Source: Desulfobulbus sp. (GTDB taxonomy: Bacteria; Pseudomonadota; Gammaproteobacteria; Burkholderiales; Rhodocyclaceae). From it: a stretch of 13,711 bases of DNA. The DNA lies in assembly GCA_009782025.1 (NCBI GenBank), contig WQUQ01000117.1, forward strand, positions 1 to 13,711, read 5' to 3'. The notes beneath the pieces are model-generated. The model did no database searches, had not been told where the DNA came from, and saw nothing but the letters and a program-made list of their open reading frames with translations. Of the stretch, positions 5,753 to 13,711 are shown piece by piece. Numbering within the stretch: the first letter of the stretch is position 1; every line of letters begins with the position of its first letter. Made by a program: the position numbers and the translations under genes.

Positions 5753-8302
5753 TCAAACCTTGACCACCTTGCAGGCGCATTTCTTGAAGTCCGTTTCTTT
5801 CGACAACGGGCAGGTGGCATCGAGGGTCAGCTTGTTGACCATCCGGCTCTCGTCGAAGAAGGGCACGAACACGAGGCCCTGCGGCGGCTTGTTGCGGCCG
5901 CGGGTTTCCACGCGCAACTGGATCTCGCCGCGCCGGGTGGAGAGCTTGACCACGTCGTTGCGATTCAGCCCACGGCTCTTGGCATCCTGTGGGTTCATGA
6001 AGACCACCGCGTCGGGCACCGCCTTGTACAGTTCGGGCACGCGCCGGGTCATCGAGCCGGTATGCCAGTGCTCCAGCACGCGGCCGGTGCATAGCCACAG
6101 ATCGTATTCGTTGTCCGGCGGTTCGGCGGCCGGCTGCCAGGGCAGCGCGAACGCCACCGCCTTGCCGTCCGGGAAGCCGTAGAAACGCACGCCCTCGCCC
6201 TTCGGCACATAGCTGTCAAAGCCCTCGCGGAAGCGCCACAGCGTTTCCTGGCCGTCGATGACCGGCCAGCGCAGACCGCGCGCCTTGTGATAGGAGTCGA
6301 AGTAAGCCAGATCGTGGGCATGACCCCGGCCGAAGGCGGCGTATTCCTCGAACAGGCCCTTCTGGACGTAAAAGCCAAAGGCTTGCGATTCGTCGTTCAT
6401 GTAGCCCTTGATGGCGTGGGCATTGACCTTGGCGACTTCATCCAGGCCCCAGCGGGTCGTGTCGGCATTGGCGAAGAGCACGTCGTACAGCGTCTTGCCC
6501 TTGTATTCCGGCGCTTTGTCGAGAATTTCCGCCGGCCACACGTCGTCGGTCTTGAAGCGCTTGGAGAATTCCATGTATTGCCACAGATCCGACTTGGCCT
6601 CGCCCGGCGCCTTGACCTGCTGCCGCCAGAACTGGGTGCGCCGCTCGGCATTGCCGAAGGCCCCTTCCTTCTCCATCCACATCGCCGTCGGCAGAATCAG
6701 GTCGGCCGACATCGCGGAGACGGTCGGGTAGACGTCGGATTGCACGACGAAAACCTTGGGATTGCGCCAGCCCGGATAAACCTCGTCATTGACGTTCGGC
6801 CCGGCCTGCATGTTGTTGGTGGTGCTCGCCCAGAAGAAGGCCAGTTTGCCGTCCTTCATCGTCCGCGACTGGGCCACGGCATGCAGGCCGACCCAGTCGG
6901 AGATGACGCCGGCCGGCAATTTCCACAATTTTTCCGATAGCTCGCGGTGTTTCGGATTGACGACGACCATGTCGGCCGGCAGGCGATGGGCGAAGGTGCC
7001 GACCTCGCGCGCCGTGCCGCAGGCCGACGGCTGGCCGGTCAGCGAGAACGGACTGTTGCCCGGCTCGGAAATCTTGCCGACCAAGAGATGCACGTTGTAG
7101 ATCATGTTGTTCACCCAGGTGCCGCGCACGTGCTGGTTGAAGCCCATGGTCCAGAACGAGGTGACTTTGGCCTTCGGGTCGGCATAGACCTTGGCCAGCG
7201 CTTCCAGCTTGTCCTTGGGTACGCCGGAAAGCTCGTGCGCCTTGTCCAGGGTGTATTCGGAAACGAACTGGGCGAATTCGTCGAAGGTCATGTCCGCGGC
7301 CTTCATCGGGTCGCCCTTCGGCTTGCCGTCCGGGCCGGGGTAGCCGTTGTTGCCGGCGGCCTGTTCCAGCGGGTGATTCGGGCGCAGTCCGTAGCCGATG
7401 TCGGTGACGCCTTTCTTGAACCGGACGTGCTTGCCGACGAAATCCTGGTTCACCGCGCCGTTCTGGATCAGATAATTGGCGATGTAATTGAGGATCGCCA
7501 GGTCGGAATTGGGCTTGAAAATCAGCTCGCTGTCGGCCAGTTCGCAGGAGCGGTGGGAGAAGGTGGACAACACGTGGATGCGCACATGATTGGCGGTCAG
7601 CCGGCGGTCGGTGATGCGCGACCACAGGATCGGGTGCATCTCGGCCATGTTGGAACCCCACAGCGCGAATACGTCGGCATGCTCGATGTCGTCGTAGCAA
7701 CCCATCGGCTCGTCGATGCCGAAGCTGCGCATGAAGCCGACGACGGCCGAGGCCATGCAGTGACGGGCGTTCGGGTCGAGGTTGTTGGAACGGAAACCGG
7801 CCTTGAACAGCTTGACGGCAGCATAACCTTCCCAGATCGTCCACTGGCCGGAACCGAACATGCAGATGTTCTTCGGCCCGCCTTCCTTGAGCGCCGCCCT
7901 GACTTTTTCTTCCATGATGTCGAACGCCTGTTTCCAGGTGATCGGCTGAAATTTGCCTTCCTTGTCGTACTTGCCGTCCTTCATGCGCAGCATCGGCGTC
8001 GTCAGGCGGTCGTGGCCGTACTGGATCTTCGACAGGAAATAACCCTTGATGCAGTTCAGGCCGCGATTGACCGGCGCTTCGGGATCGCCTTGCGTCGCCA
8101 CGATGCGCCCGTCGCGGGTGCCGACCAGCACGCCGCAGCCGGTGCCGCAGTAACGGCAGACGCCCTTGTCCCAGCGCACGCCGTCATCGCCCTTCTGCTG
8201 CGCCAGCGTCGCAGCAGGTACGCTGATGCCGGCCGCGGCCGCAGCCGCCGCAACGGCGTTGCTCTTGATGAAATCGCGCCGGGTCAGTTTCATGTCCATC
8301 AT
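5753..8302 (-). CDS. napA: Periplasmic nitrate reductase catalytic subunit NapA
   Basis: NapA reduces nitrate to nitrite in the periplasm with a Mo-bis-molybdopterin guanine dinucleotide cofactor and one 4Fe-4S cluster. From the ATG at 8302 the product has 849 residues, close to the family's usual size. The Tat signal is LTRRDFIKS (R8-R9) plus an Ala-rich stretch ending near TLAQQ. The 4Fe-4S cysteines are C49, C52, C56 and C84 ([13 protein letters not shown] ... LNCIKGYF). [15 protein letters not shown] contains C182, the likely Mo ligand. The C-terminal domain includes [16 protein letters not shown] and KECxx-type residues near the end. AGGAGG at 8314-8309 lies 6 nt before 8302 and 9 nt before the next ATG at 8299. 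The gene begins 1 nt after the napD stop, so the two are tightly coupled. Confidence 0.96.
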   Translation of the reverse strand: MMDMKLTRRDFIKSNAVAAAAAAAGISVPAATLAQQKGDDGVRWDKGVCRYCGTGCGVLVGTRDGRIVATQGDPEAPVNRGLNCIKGYFLSKIQYGHDRLTTPMLRMKDGKYDKEGKFQPITWKQAFDIMEEKVRAALKEGGPKNICMFGSGQWTIWEGYAAVKLFKAGFRSNNLDPNARHCMASAVVGFMRSFGIDEPMGCYDDIEHADVFALWGSNMAEMHPILWSRITDRRLTANHVRIHVLSTFSHRSCELADSELIFKPNSDLAILNYIANYLIQNGAVNQDFVGKHVRFKKGVTDIGYGLRPNHPLEQAAGNNGYPGPDGKPKGDPMKAADMTFDEFAQFVSEYTLDKAHELSGVPKDKLEALAKVYADPKAKVTSFWTMGFNQHVRGTWVNNMIYNVHLLVGKISEPGNSPFSLTGQPSACGTAREVGTFAHRLPADMVVVNPKHRELSEKLWKLPAGVISDWVGLHAVAQSRTMKDGKLAFFWASTTNNMQAGPNVNDEVYPGWRNPKVFVVQSDVYPTVSAMSADLILPTAMWMEKEGAFGNAERRTQFWRQQVKAPGEAKSDLWQYMEFSKRFKTDDVWPAEILDKAPEYKGKTLYDVLFANADTTRWGLDEVAKVNAHAIKGYMNDESQAFGFYVQKGLFEEYAAFGRGHAHDLAYFDSYHKARGLRWPVIDGQETLWRFREGFDSYVPKGEGVRFYGFPDGKAVAFALPWQPAAEPPDNEYDLWLCTGRVLEHWHTGSMTRRVPELYKAVPDAVVFMNPQDAKSRGLNRNDVVKLSTRRGEIQLRVETRGRNKPPQGLVFVPFFDESRMVNKLTLDATCPLSKETDFKKCACKVVKV

Positions 8303-8303
8303 C

Positions 8304-8585
8304 TCAAGCCTCCTGATCGGGATTGGTTTCGTGCTGGTGATACACCAGCGATGCCGCGAGAACGCCCGGCAACTGGCGGATCGTTTCAAAATGGGACAGG
8401 GTGATGTTTTCGTCGGCGGATTCGATGCTGACGACCATGCGCCCATCATCGGCTGCGGCATGAACCTCGACGCCGGGCAATTCGGCCAAGGCACGCCGCA
8501 CATCAGCCGATTGCTTCGGCAAGGCGCCGACGATGATGCTGGAAATATGAACACCGGAGGAATTCTGCATATTCTGCATGGTCAT
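8304..8585 (-). CDS. napD: NapA Tat-signal chaperone NapD
   Basis: NapD is a small cytoplasmic protein that binds the twin-arginine signal of NapA and delays export until cofactor is inserted. The 93-residue product has the family pattern: [12 protein letters not shown] near the N-terminus, [12 protein letters not shown] in the middle, and [32 protein letters not shown] towards the end. The start is uncertain: ATGs occur at 8585, 8579 and 8570. An AAAAGG at 8592-8587 is too close to 8585 but 7 nt from 8579, so 8579 may be the true start. It is the first gene of the nap operon; its stop is 1 nt from the napA ATG. Confidence 0.92.
   Translation of the reverse strand: MTMQNMQNSSGVHISSIIVGALPKQSADVRRALAELPGVEVHAAADDGRMVVSIESADENITLSHFETIRQLPGVLAASLVYHQHETNPDQEA
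8309..8314 (-). promoter_or_regulatory. Ribosome binding site of napA inside the napD 3' end
   Basis: On the minus strand AGGAGG lies in the last napD codons, 6 nt before the napA ATG at 8302. It is the strongest Shine-Dalgarno of the operon, consistent with high NapA translation, and it rules out the longer upstream open frame. Confidence 0.8.
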
Positions 8586-8661
8586 GCCTTTTCGTAACTC
8601 GGATCACTTGCGGCAGGCTACCCGTCTACCCGGCCAGTTCTTTAGCCTGGATCAAAGCCTC

Positions 8662-8704
8662 GGAATAGCCCTGATCTTTGTGGGTTTATGTTGACGCAGG
8701 TCAA
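8662..8704 (-). promoter_or_regulatory. Predicted FNR-type promoter of the nap operon
   Basis: TTGAC-N4-GTCAA is a perfect palindrome at 8691-8704, matching the FNR/CRP-family pattern TTGAT-N4-ATCAA with one change per arm. If it acts as a class II site centred at -41.5, transcription on the minus strand would start near 8656. A TATTCC (8667-8662) would then lie close to the -10 position. The leader to napD would be about 70 nt. FNR-type control of nap genes is known in other proteobacteria. The site overlaps the tatD stop codon (8703-8701). No expression data are available, so this is a prediction; another FNR-family regulator (Dnr/Anr-type) could bind instead. Confidence 0.55.
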
Positions 8705-9477
8705 CCCATGCCGGGGATGACCCGGCGGATATTTTCTGTCGTCATGGCCGCTACGGCAGCCACCGAAATGCCGCGCAAATCGGCCAGCACGGCGGCAATG
8801 CGCGGCAATTCGGCGGGCTGGTTGCGGCCGCCGTCCAGCCAGGCGGGCGCAATATCGGGCGCATCGGTTTCGAGCGCGATGGCGCTGTCCGGCAGCGTCG
8901 CCGCCAAGTGGCGGATGCGCGTCGAGCCGCTGAAGGTCATGGCCCCGCCGAAACCGAGGGCGAAGCCGAGCTTGAGAAATTCGTCGGCCTGTTGCCGGCT
9001 GCCGTTGAAGGCATGGGCGATGCCGCCGGGCACGCCGCCGTGGCCGAAAATCCGGCGCAGTTGCTTGAGTACAGGGTCGATTGCCCGGCGCGCGTGCAGC
9101 ACCACCGGCAGGCCGAATTCGCGGGCCAGCTTCAGTTGTTCGACGAAAAAAAATTCCTGGCGTTGCCGGTCGGCAGCGGCGACAAAGTGATCGAGGCCAA
9201 TCTCGCCAACCGCAACCGGCCGCTCGCTGACCAGCCATTGACGCAACACGGCGAGGTCGCTTTCCTGTGCCGTGTTCACAGACAGCGGATGAATACCGTA
9301 AGCGGCGACGCAGCCGGGATAACGCGCCACGCAATCACGCACGGCAGGGAAATTGGCGACCGCCACGGCCGGCGCCAGAATGCGCTCGACGCCGCCAGCC
9401 CGCGCCGCGGCATGCACGGCATCGCGGTCGGCGGCGAATTCGCCGGCGTCGAGATGACAGTGGCTGTCGATCAGCAT
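8701..9477 (-). CDS. TatD-family metal-dependent hydrolase
   Basis: This is a TIM-barrel amidohydrolase-superfamily protein of 258 residues, the usual TatD length. Metal ligands are in place: SHCHLD with H6 and H8, GEIGLD with E92, VVLHARRA with H128, IAHAFNGS with H155, and LETDAP with D205. Family members have been reported as 3'-5' DNases or RNases; the exact substrate here cannot be read from sequence. Despite the name it is not needed for Tat export. The ATG lies inside the last codons of dadA (7-base overlap, 9471-9477) and has no clear Shine-Dalgarno, so it is probably translated by coupling. A run of eight T on the coding strand (9153-9146) encodes the triple Phe at residues 109-111. 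It is the last gene of the gmk-rpoZ-spoT-dadA-tatD run, with the nap promoter starting at its stop codon. Confidence 0.9.
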   Translation of the reverse strand: MLIDSHCHLDAGEFAADRDAVHAAARAGGVERILAPAVAVANFPAVRDCVARYPGCVAAYGIHPLSVNTAQESDLAVLRQWLVSERPVAVGEIGLDHFVAAADRQRQEFFFVEQLKLAREFGLPVVLHARRAIDPVLKQLRRIFGHGGVPGGIAHAFNGSRQQADEFLKLGFALGFGGAMTFSGSTRIRHLAATLPDSAIALETDAPDIAPAWLDGGRNQPAELPRIAAVLADLRGISVAAVAAMTTENIRRVIPGMG

Positions 9478-10727
9478 CCCAAAAAGGGGAATTCAGGCTC
9501 GGGCCGTCGCCCGGAGATCAAATCGGCCAGCGCCGCCGCCGAGCCGCAGGCCAGAGTCCACCCCAATGTCCCGTGGCCGGTGTTGAGCCACAGGTTGGCG
9601 TAGCGGCTGCGGCCGATCAATGGCCGGTTGGAGGGCGTCGCCGGCCGCAGGCCGCACCAGAATTGCGCCGGCCCGGCGATTTCCAGACGCGGGAACAGTT
9701 GGCGAACGCGCTGTGACAACGCCTGGCAGCGCACCGCGTTGAGATCGAGGTTGTAGCCGTTGAATTCGGCGGTGCCGGCGACGCGCAGGCGGTCGCCGAG
9801 GCGGGAGAAAACCAGCTTGCGCTCGTCGTCGATCAGGGAAACGCTGGGGGCAAGGGAGTCGGGCGCCAGCGGCAGCGTCACCGAATAGCCCTTGGCCGGA
9901 TAGACCGGGATGCCGATGCCGAGCGGCTTCAAGAGCAGCGGCGAATAGCTGCCCAGCGCCACGACGTAGGCGTCGGCGGTCAGCAATTCGCCGCTGCCCA
10001 GCTCGCCGTGCACGACGACGCCAGCCAGTTGGCGGCCACCCGGCGCCAGTTTGTCGATGTGCAGATCGTGGCGGAATACGACGCCGGCCTCGGCGGCGCG
10101 GGCGGCCAGCGCCTGGGTGAAGCGGTGAGCATCGCCCGATTCGTCGGCCCGCGTATAGTCGCCGCCGACCAGCAGAGGCCGGGCATCGGCCAGGGCCGGC
10201 TCGATTTCCAGGCAGGCGTCGGTATTGACGGTTTCGCGCTCGACGCCGAGGGCGCGCATGCTGCGCGCCGCTGCGCAGGCGGCGGCGAACTCCCGGCGGT
10301 CAGTATAAATATGCAGGATGCCGCGTTGCAACTGGTCGTATTGCAGCCCCAGTTCGCCGCGCAACAGGCCGAGTTGATGCCGGCTGTACAGCGCCAGGGC
10401 GATGATCGCCGCCATGTTGCGGCGCGTCGCGCCGGGCCGGCATTCGCCGAGAAAGCGCAGACCCCAGGTCAGTTGCGCCGGATCGGCGCGCCAGCGCCAG
10501 AGCAAAGGCGCATCCTCGCGCCCCAGCCATTGGCGCAGACGGGCGAAAACATGCGGATTGGCCCACGGCTCGGCATGCGAGACGGAAATCTGGCCGCCGT
10601 TGGCGAAACTGGTTTCCATGCCGGCCTGCGGCTGGCGGTCGACCACGGTGACTTGATGCCCGGCGCGGGCCAGATACCATGCGCTCGTCGTGCCGACGAC
10701 GCCAGCGCCCAGCACGAGGATTTTCAT
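9471..10727 (-). CDS. dadA: D-amino acid dehydrogenase, FAD-dependent
   Basis: DadA oxidatively deaminates D-amino acids (classically D-alanine) to 2-oxo acids and ammonia, feeding electrons to the respiratory chain at the inner membrane. The 418-residue length fits the small-subunit DadA family. The N-terminal dinucleotide fold is MKILVLGAGVVG (GxGxxG at residues 7-12) with VTVVDRQ ending the second strand. METSFANGGQISVSHAEPWANP is the family-typical segment after it (broken here only by position). The C-terminus has GLRPATPSNRPLIG and NTGHGTLGWTLACGSA. The start at 10727 is 7 nt after the spoT stop; only a weak GGG precedes it. Related FAD amino acid oxidases (glycine or proline type) are possible alternatives, but the match to DadA is close. 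Confidence 0.9.
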   Translation of the reverse strand: MKILVLGAGVVGTTSAWYLARAGHQVTVVDRQPQAGMETSFANGGQISVSHAEPWANPHVFARLRQWLGREDAPLLWRWRADPAQLTWGLRFLGECRPGATRRNMAAIIALALYSRHQLGLLRGELGLQYDQLQRGILHIYTDRREFAAACAAARSMRALGVERETVNTDACLEIEPALADARPLLVGGDYTRADESGDAHRFTQALAARAAEAGVVFRHDLHIDKLAPGGRQLAGVVVHGELGSGELLTADAYVVALGSYSPLLLKPLGIGIPVYPAKGYSVTLPLAPDSLAPSVSLIDDERKLVFSRLGDRLRVAGTAEFNGYNLDLNAVRCQALSQRVRQLFPRLEIAGPAQFWCGLRPATPSNRPLIGRSRYANLWLNTGHGTLGWTLACGSAAALADLISGRRPEPEFPFLGC

Positions 10728-10734
10728 CCCGGTA

Positions 10735-12879
10735 TTACCCCTCGCGCTCGCGGGCGATGCGGCTGACTTCGGGAATATGGCGCAGGCCGCGCATGACGGC
10801 CGCCAGGTGGTTGCGGTGGGCGACCTGGATGGTGAAGCGCAGCAGCGAGAACAAGCGCTCGGGATCGGCATCCATCGACACATACTCGATATTCGAGCCG
10901 GCCTCGGCGATCGCCGCCGCGACCCGGCTGAGCATGCCGCGCGTGTTCTTGACCTCGACCTTGATGCGCACGTCGAACAGCTTGCCTTCCTCCGGCTCCC
11001 ATTCGACGTCGATCCACATCTGCGGCTCGGCCGAGCGTGATTTTCTGATGACCGGGCAGTCGTCGGTATGGACGACCAGGCCGCTCCCCTTCCTGATCGA
11101 GCCGACGATCGGATCGCCGGGGATCGGCTGGCAGCAGCGGGCAAGCTGGATGGCCATGCCTTCGGTGCCGTGGATGGCCAGCGTCATGTGGCCCGATTTT
11201 TCCGGGGTCAGGCTTTCGCGCGCCAGGAGCCGCCGGGCGACCACCGAGGGCAGGCGCTTGCCGAGGCCGATTTCGGTGTAGACCTCCTCGATCGATTTGT
11301 GGCCGCCGGACTTGACCAGTTCATCCCAGGCGGCGGCCGGAATCGAGATCGGCACCACGCCGAGCGACAGCAGTTCCTGGCGCAGCAGGCGCTCGCCGAG
11401 GCGGGCCGACTCCTCGTTCCTCATGGTGCGCAGAAAGTGGCGGATCTTGCTGCGCGCCCGGCCGGTCTTGACATAGGTCAGCCAGGCTGGATTGGGCGTC
11501 GCCTGGAGCGAGGTGATGATCTCGACCAGATCGCCATTGCGCAGTTCGGTGCGCAGCGGCGCCAGCTCGTGATTGATGCGCGCCGCCGAGCAGTGGTGGC
11601 CGATGTCCGTATGCACCGCATAGGCGAAATCGACCACGCTGGCCCCGGCCGGCATGGCCATGATCTTGCCCCTGGGCGTAAAGACGTACACCTCGTCGGG
11701 AAACAGGTCGATCTTGACGTTCTCGAAAAACTCGGCGGAATCGCTGCCCTGCATGTCGAGCAGCGATTCCAGCCATTTATGCGTTTTGACCTGCAAGTCG
11801 GCTCCGCTCTCCTCGCTGTCCTTGTATAGCCAGTGCGCGGCGACGCCCTCCTGGGCGACGTTGTGCATTTCGCGGGTGCGGATCTGCACCTCGACCGGCG
11901 TGCCGTAGGGACCGATCAGGGCCGTATGCAGCGACTGGTAGCCGTTGGCCTTCGGGATAGCCACGTAGTCCTTGAATTTGCCCGGCACCGGCTTGTACAG
12001 CGCGTGCAGCGCGCCGAGCGCCAGGTAGCAGGTGGGCACGTTGTCGACGACGACGCGAAAGCCGTAGATGTCGAGCACCTGCGAGAAGGACAACTGCTTG
12101 TCCTTCATCTTGCGGAAAATCGAGTACAGGCTCTTCTCGCGGCCAAACACCTCGGCGCGCAGGCCGGCGCTTGCCAGCTTGTCCTTGATGTCGTCGAGAA
12201 TTCGCGTCAGCAGTTCGCTGCGGTTGCCGCGCGCCGCCTTCAGCGCCTTGGCCAGCACGTCCGCCCGGTGGGGATGGATCAGTTGAAAGCAGGTGTCCTG
12301 CATCTCGCGGTAGAGCTTGGAGAGACCCAGGCGCAGCGCGATGGGGGCATAGATTTCCAGCGTCTCGCGGGCGATCCGGGCGCGTTTGTCGGCGCGCATC
12401 GCCGACATCGTGTGCAGATTGTGCTGGCGGTCGGCCAGCTTGATGAGCACGACGCGCAGATCGCGCGCCATCGCCATCAGCATCTTGCGGAAATTTTCCG
12501 CCTGCGCCTCCTGGTAGGAGGCGAACTCCATCTTGTCGAGCTTGGAGAGGCCATCGACCAGTTCGGCCACGTCCTTGCCGAAGCGCTCGGCCAGTTCCCC
12601 CTTGCTGGCGTCGGTATCCTCCAGCACGTCGTGCAGCAGCGCGGCGCAGATGGCGTCGGCATCCATGCGCCATTCGGCGATGGCGCCGGCGACGGTCAGC
12701 GGATGGGTGATGTAAGGCTCGCCCGAGACGCGCTTCTGGCTGGCATGGGCGCGCGCGGCAAAGGCGTAGGCGTCTTCGATGCGCGCGACATCGGCGGCGA
12801 GGAGATAATCGAGACTATCGAGGAAAACCCGGTAGGCGGGGTCCTCGGGTGGCGGCGCAAGGGATGGCTGAGGATCCAT
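10735..12879 (-). CDS. spoT: Bifunctional (p)ppGpp synthetase/hydrolase, SpoT/Rel type
   Basis: This is the stringent-response enzyme that makes and degrades (p)ppGpp in the cytoplasm. The 714 residues have the full long-RSH layout. The HD hydrolase domain (about 30-180) has intact metal residues: H59 in YITHP, H83-D84 in LLHDVLEDT, and D150 in KLADRQHN. The synthetase domain (about 235-350) has GREKSLYSIFRKM, DIYGFRVV, NGYQSLHT and PVEVQIRT. The TGS domain (about 395-460) contains VYVFTPRGKIMAMPAGASVVDFAYAVHTDIG. A zinc-finger-like/helical part has ARCCQPIPGDPIVG, and the ACT domain (about 640-705) has VEVKNTRGMLSRVAAAIAEAGSNIEY. The loop that distinguishes SpoT-type RxKD from RelA-type ExDD reads KFKD (301-304), i.e. 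the bifunctional charge type with Lys for Arg. The hydrolase site is complete, so this is SpoT/Rel and not RelA. It lies 24 nt after rpoZ and 7 nt before dadA. Confidence 0.95.
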   Translation of the reverse strand: MDPQPSLAPPPEDPAYRVFLDSLDYLLAADVARIEDAYAFAARAHASQKRVSGEPYITHPLTVAGAIAEWRMDADAICAALLHDVLEDTDASKGELAERFGKDVAELVDGLSKLDKMEFASYQEAQAENFRKMLMAMARDLRVVLIKLADRQHNLHTMSAMRADKRARIARETLEIYAPIALRLGLSKLYREMQDTCFQLIHPHRADVLAKALKAARGNRSELLTRILDDIKDKLASAGLRAEVFGREKSLYSIFRKMKDKQLSFSQVLDIYGFRVVVDNVPTCYLALGALHALYKPVPGKFKDYVAIPKANGYQSLHTALIGPYGTPVEVQIRTREMHNVAQEGVAAHWLYKDSEESGADLQVKTHKWLESLLDMQGSDSAEFFENVKIDLFPDEVYVFTPRGKIMAMPAGASVVDFAYAVHTDIGHHCSAARINHELAPLRTELRNGDLVEIITSLQATPNPAWLTYVKTGRARSKIRHFLRTMRNEESARLGERLLRQELLSLGVVPISIPAAAWDELVKSGGHKSIEEVYTEIGLGKRLPSVVARRLLARESLTPEKSGHMTLAIHGTEGMAIQLARCCQPIPGDPIVGSIRKGSGLVVHTDDCPVIRKSRSAEPQMWIDVEWEPEEGKLFDVRIKVEVKNTRGMLSRVAAAIAEAGSNIEYVSMDADPERLFSLLRFTIQVAHRNHLAAVMRGLRHIPEVSRIAREREG

Positions 12880-12903
12880 CGTCAGGCGTCACCGCGGTAA
12901 TTG

Positions 12904-13110
12904 TCAGGCTTGACCGCGATTGAGCACTTCCAGGCCGACCTTGCCGACGGCCATTTCGCGCAGGGCGATGACGGTCGGCTTGTCCTTGTCGGCGTCGACC
13001 AAGGGCGTCGAGCCATTGGCGATCTGGCGGGCGCGATGGGCGGCGGCCAGGGTCATCTGGAAGCGGTTGGGAATACGTTTCAAACAATCATCGACGGTCA
13101 CGCGGGCCAT
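12904..13110 (-). CDS. rpoZ: RNA polymerase omega subunit
   Basis: The omega subunit helps assembly of RNA polymerase through beta-prime and, in proteobacteria, forms part of a (p)ppGpp binding site. The 68-residue protein is typical: [20 protein letters not shown], then [16 protein letters not shown] and [17 protein letters not shown]. The ATG at 13110 is preceded by GAGG (13120-13117) about 6 nt away. It lies between gmk (19 nt) and spoT (24 nt), the conserved gmk-rpoZ-spoT order. Confidence 0.96.
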   Translation of the reverse strand: MARVTVDDCLKRIPNRFQMTLAAAHRARQIANGSTPLVDADKDKPTVIALREMAVGKVGLEVLNRGQA

Positions 13111-13129
13111 GAAAAACCTCTATACGGAT

Positions 13130-13711
13130 TCAGATCAATCGGGCAAAAAGCGCGGCGTGGCGAACACGCTGCGCCGCCAGACGCAGACGGGAAGCGCGCA
13201 CGATGGCGCGGAGTTCTTCCAGGGCCTGCTCCAGACGGTCGTTGATAATAACATAGTCAAATTCGCCGACATGGCGCATCTCCGCTTGCGCCGCGGCCAG
13301 GCGCCGGGCAACGACCTCGTCGCTGTCGGCGCCGCGAGCGTTGAGGCGGCGAGCCAGTTCAGCCATCGACGGCGGCAGGATGAAGACGCCAATCGCCTGC
13401 GGAAACTGCGCCCGCACCTGCTGCGCGCCCTGCCAGTCGATTTCGAGCAGGATGTCATCGCCAGCGGCCAGACACTCGGCGATCCACTGTTGCGAGGTGC
13501 CGTAGAAATTGCCGTGCACCTCCGCCCATTCGAGAAAGTCGTGGCGCTCGATCATGGCGCGGAAGGCGGCGGCATCGACGAAATGATATTCACGCCCATC
13601 CGCCTCGCCCGGACGCGGAGCGCGGGTAGTGTGAGAAATCGACAGCCGCACTTCCGGCTCGCCTTCGAGCAAGAGGCGCACCAGGGTGGTCTTGCCGGCC
13701 CCCGAGGGGGC
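13130..13711 (-). CDS. gmk: Guanylate kinase (5' end outside window)
   Basis: Guanylate kinase phosphorylates GMP to GDP using ATP, a step in GTP and (p)ppGpp precursor supply. The 193 visible codons continue to the window edge, starting within the P-loop APSGAGKTTLV at the far end. GMP-binding residues are seen in ISHTTRAPRPGEADGREYHF, and HGNFYGTS, LLEIDWQGAQQVR and FDYVIINDRLEQA follow. Only about a dozen N-terminal residues and the start codon are missing. It is the upstream member of the run gmk-rpoZ-spoT-dadA-tatD. Confidence 0.95.
   Translation of the reverse strand, partial: APSGAGKTTLVRLLLEGEPEVRLSISHTTRAPRPGEADGREYHFVDAAAFRAMIERHDFLEWAEVHGNFYGTSQQWIAECLAAGDDILLEIDWQGAQQVRAQFPQAIGVFILPPSMAELARRLNARGADSDEVVARRLAAAQAEMRHVGEFDYVIINDRLEQALEELRAIVRASRLRLAAQRVRHAALFARLI

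Noticed and set aside
6947..8404. A 485-codon open frame on the plus strand, antisense to napA.
   Set aside because: Composition mirrors the napA coding strand; napA is certain from its cofactor motifs, and the antisense product shows no family features.
8618..8632. Direct repeat CTACCCG-T-CTACCCG in the nap leader, considered as NarL/NarP heptamers.
   Set aside because: The heptamers do not fit the TACYYMT pattern at the sixth base, and no NarL/P gene is visible; could be chance in GC-rich DNA.
8642..8655. Second FNR-like site (TTGATCCAGGCTAA on the minus strand) before napD.
   Set aside because: Only one arm matches (TTGAT); the other is GCTAA, and it would lie at or after the predicted start of transcription. 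Too weak to annotate.

Overview
This window looks like a chromosomal segment of a GC-rich betaproteobacterium. Gene orders such as lpd-zapE, gmk-rpoZ-spoT and a napDAGHB nitrate reductase cluster, together with the protein sequences, point towards the Rhodocyclales (Dechloromonas/Azonexus-like). That placement is an inference from family resemblance, not a computed taxonomy. Nearly all of the DNA is coding. No tRNA, rRNA, CRISPR array, transposase or phage gene is visible.

Left part, plus strand (1-3362): the 3' end of a dihydrolipoyl dehydrogenase gene; a ZapE/AFG1-type ATPase; a small exported secretin-like protein whose ribosome binding site overlaps the zapE stop codon; and a glucokinase. 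GC-rich hairpin repeats of two kinds fill the spaces around these genes (113-213, 2206-2290, 3261-3359). The last one runs into the glucokinase reading frame and appears to supply its final ~35 residues.

Middle part, minus strand (8585 down to 3374): a tight periplasmic nitrate reductase operon, napD-napA-napG-napH-napB. NapD is the chaperone for the Tat signal of NapA. NapA is the Mo/4Fe-4S catalytic subunit, NapB the dihaem electron donor, and NapG and NapH are iron-sulfur proteins that pass electrons from quinol. There is no napC, napE or napF in the cluster. This is the napDAGHB arrangement known as the nap-beta type in Shewanella. An FNR-like palindrome (8691-8704) overlapping the stop codon of the upstream gene suggests oxygen-responsive control. 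The only non-tight junction in the operon, napA-napG, holds a strong hairpin and a 22-codon mini-ORF.

Right part, minus strand (13711 down to 8701): gmk (cut by the window edge), rpoZ, spoT, dadA and tatD, with gaps of 7-24 nt or an overlap, so probably one transcript. It combines purine nucleotide metabolism, the RNA polymerase omega subunit, (p)ppGpp turnover, D-amino acid oxidation and a TatD-type hydrolase. I do not see a clearly new multi-gene system. The most unusual points are the secretin-like mini-protein, the repeat-derived glucokinase tail, the structured napA-napG junction and the two repeat pairs with opposite internal layout.
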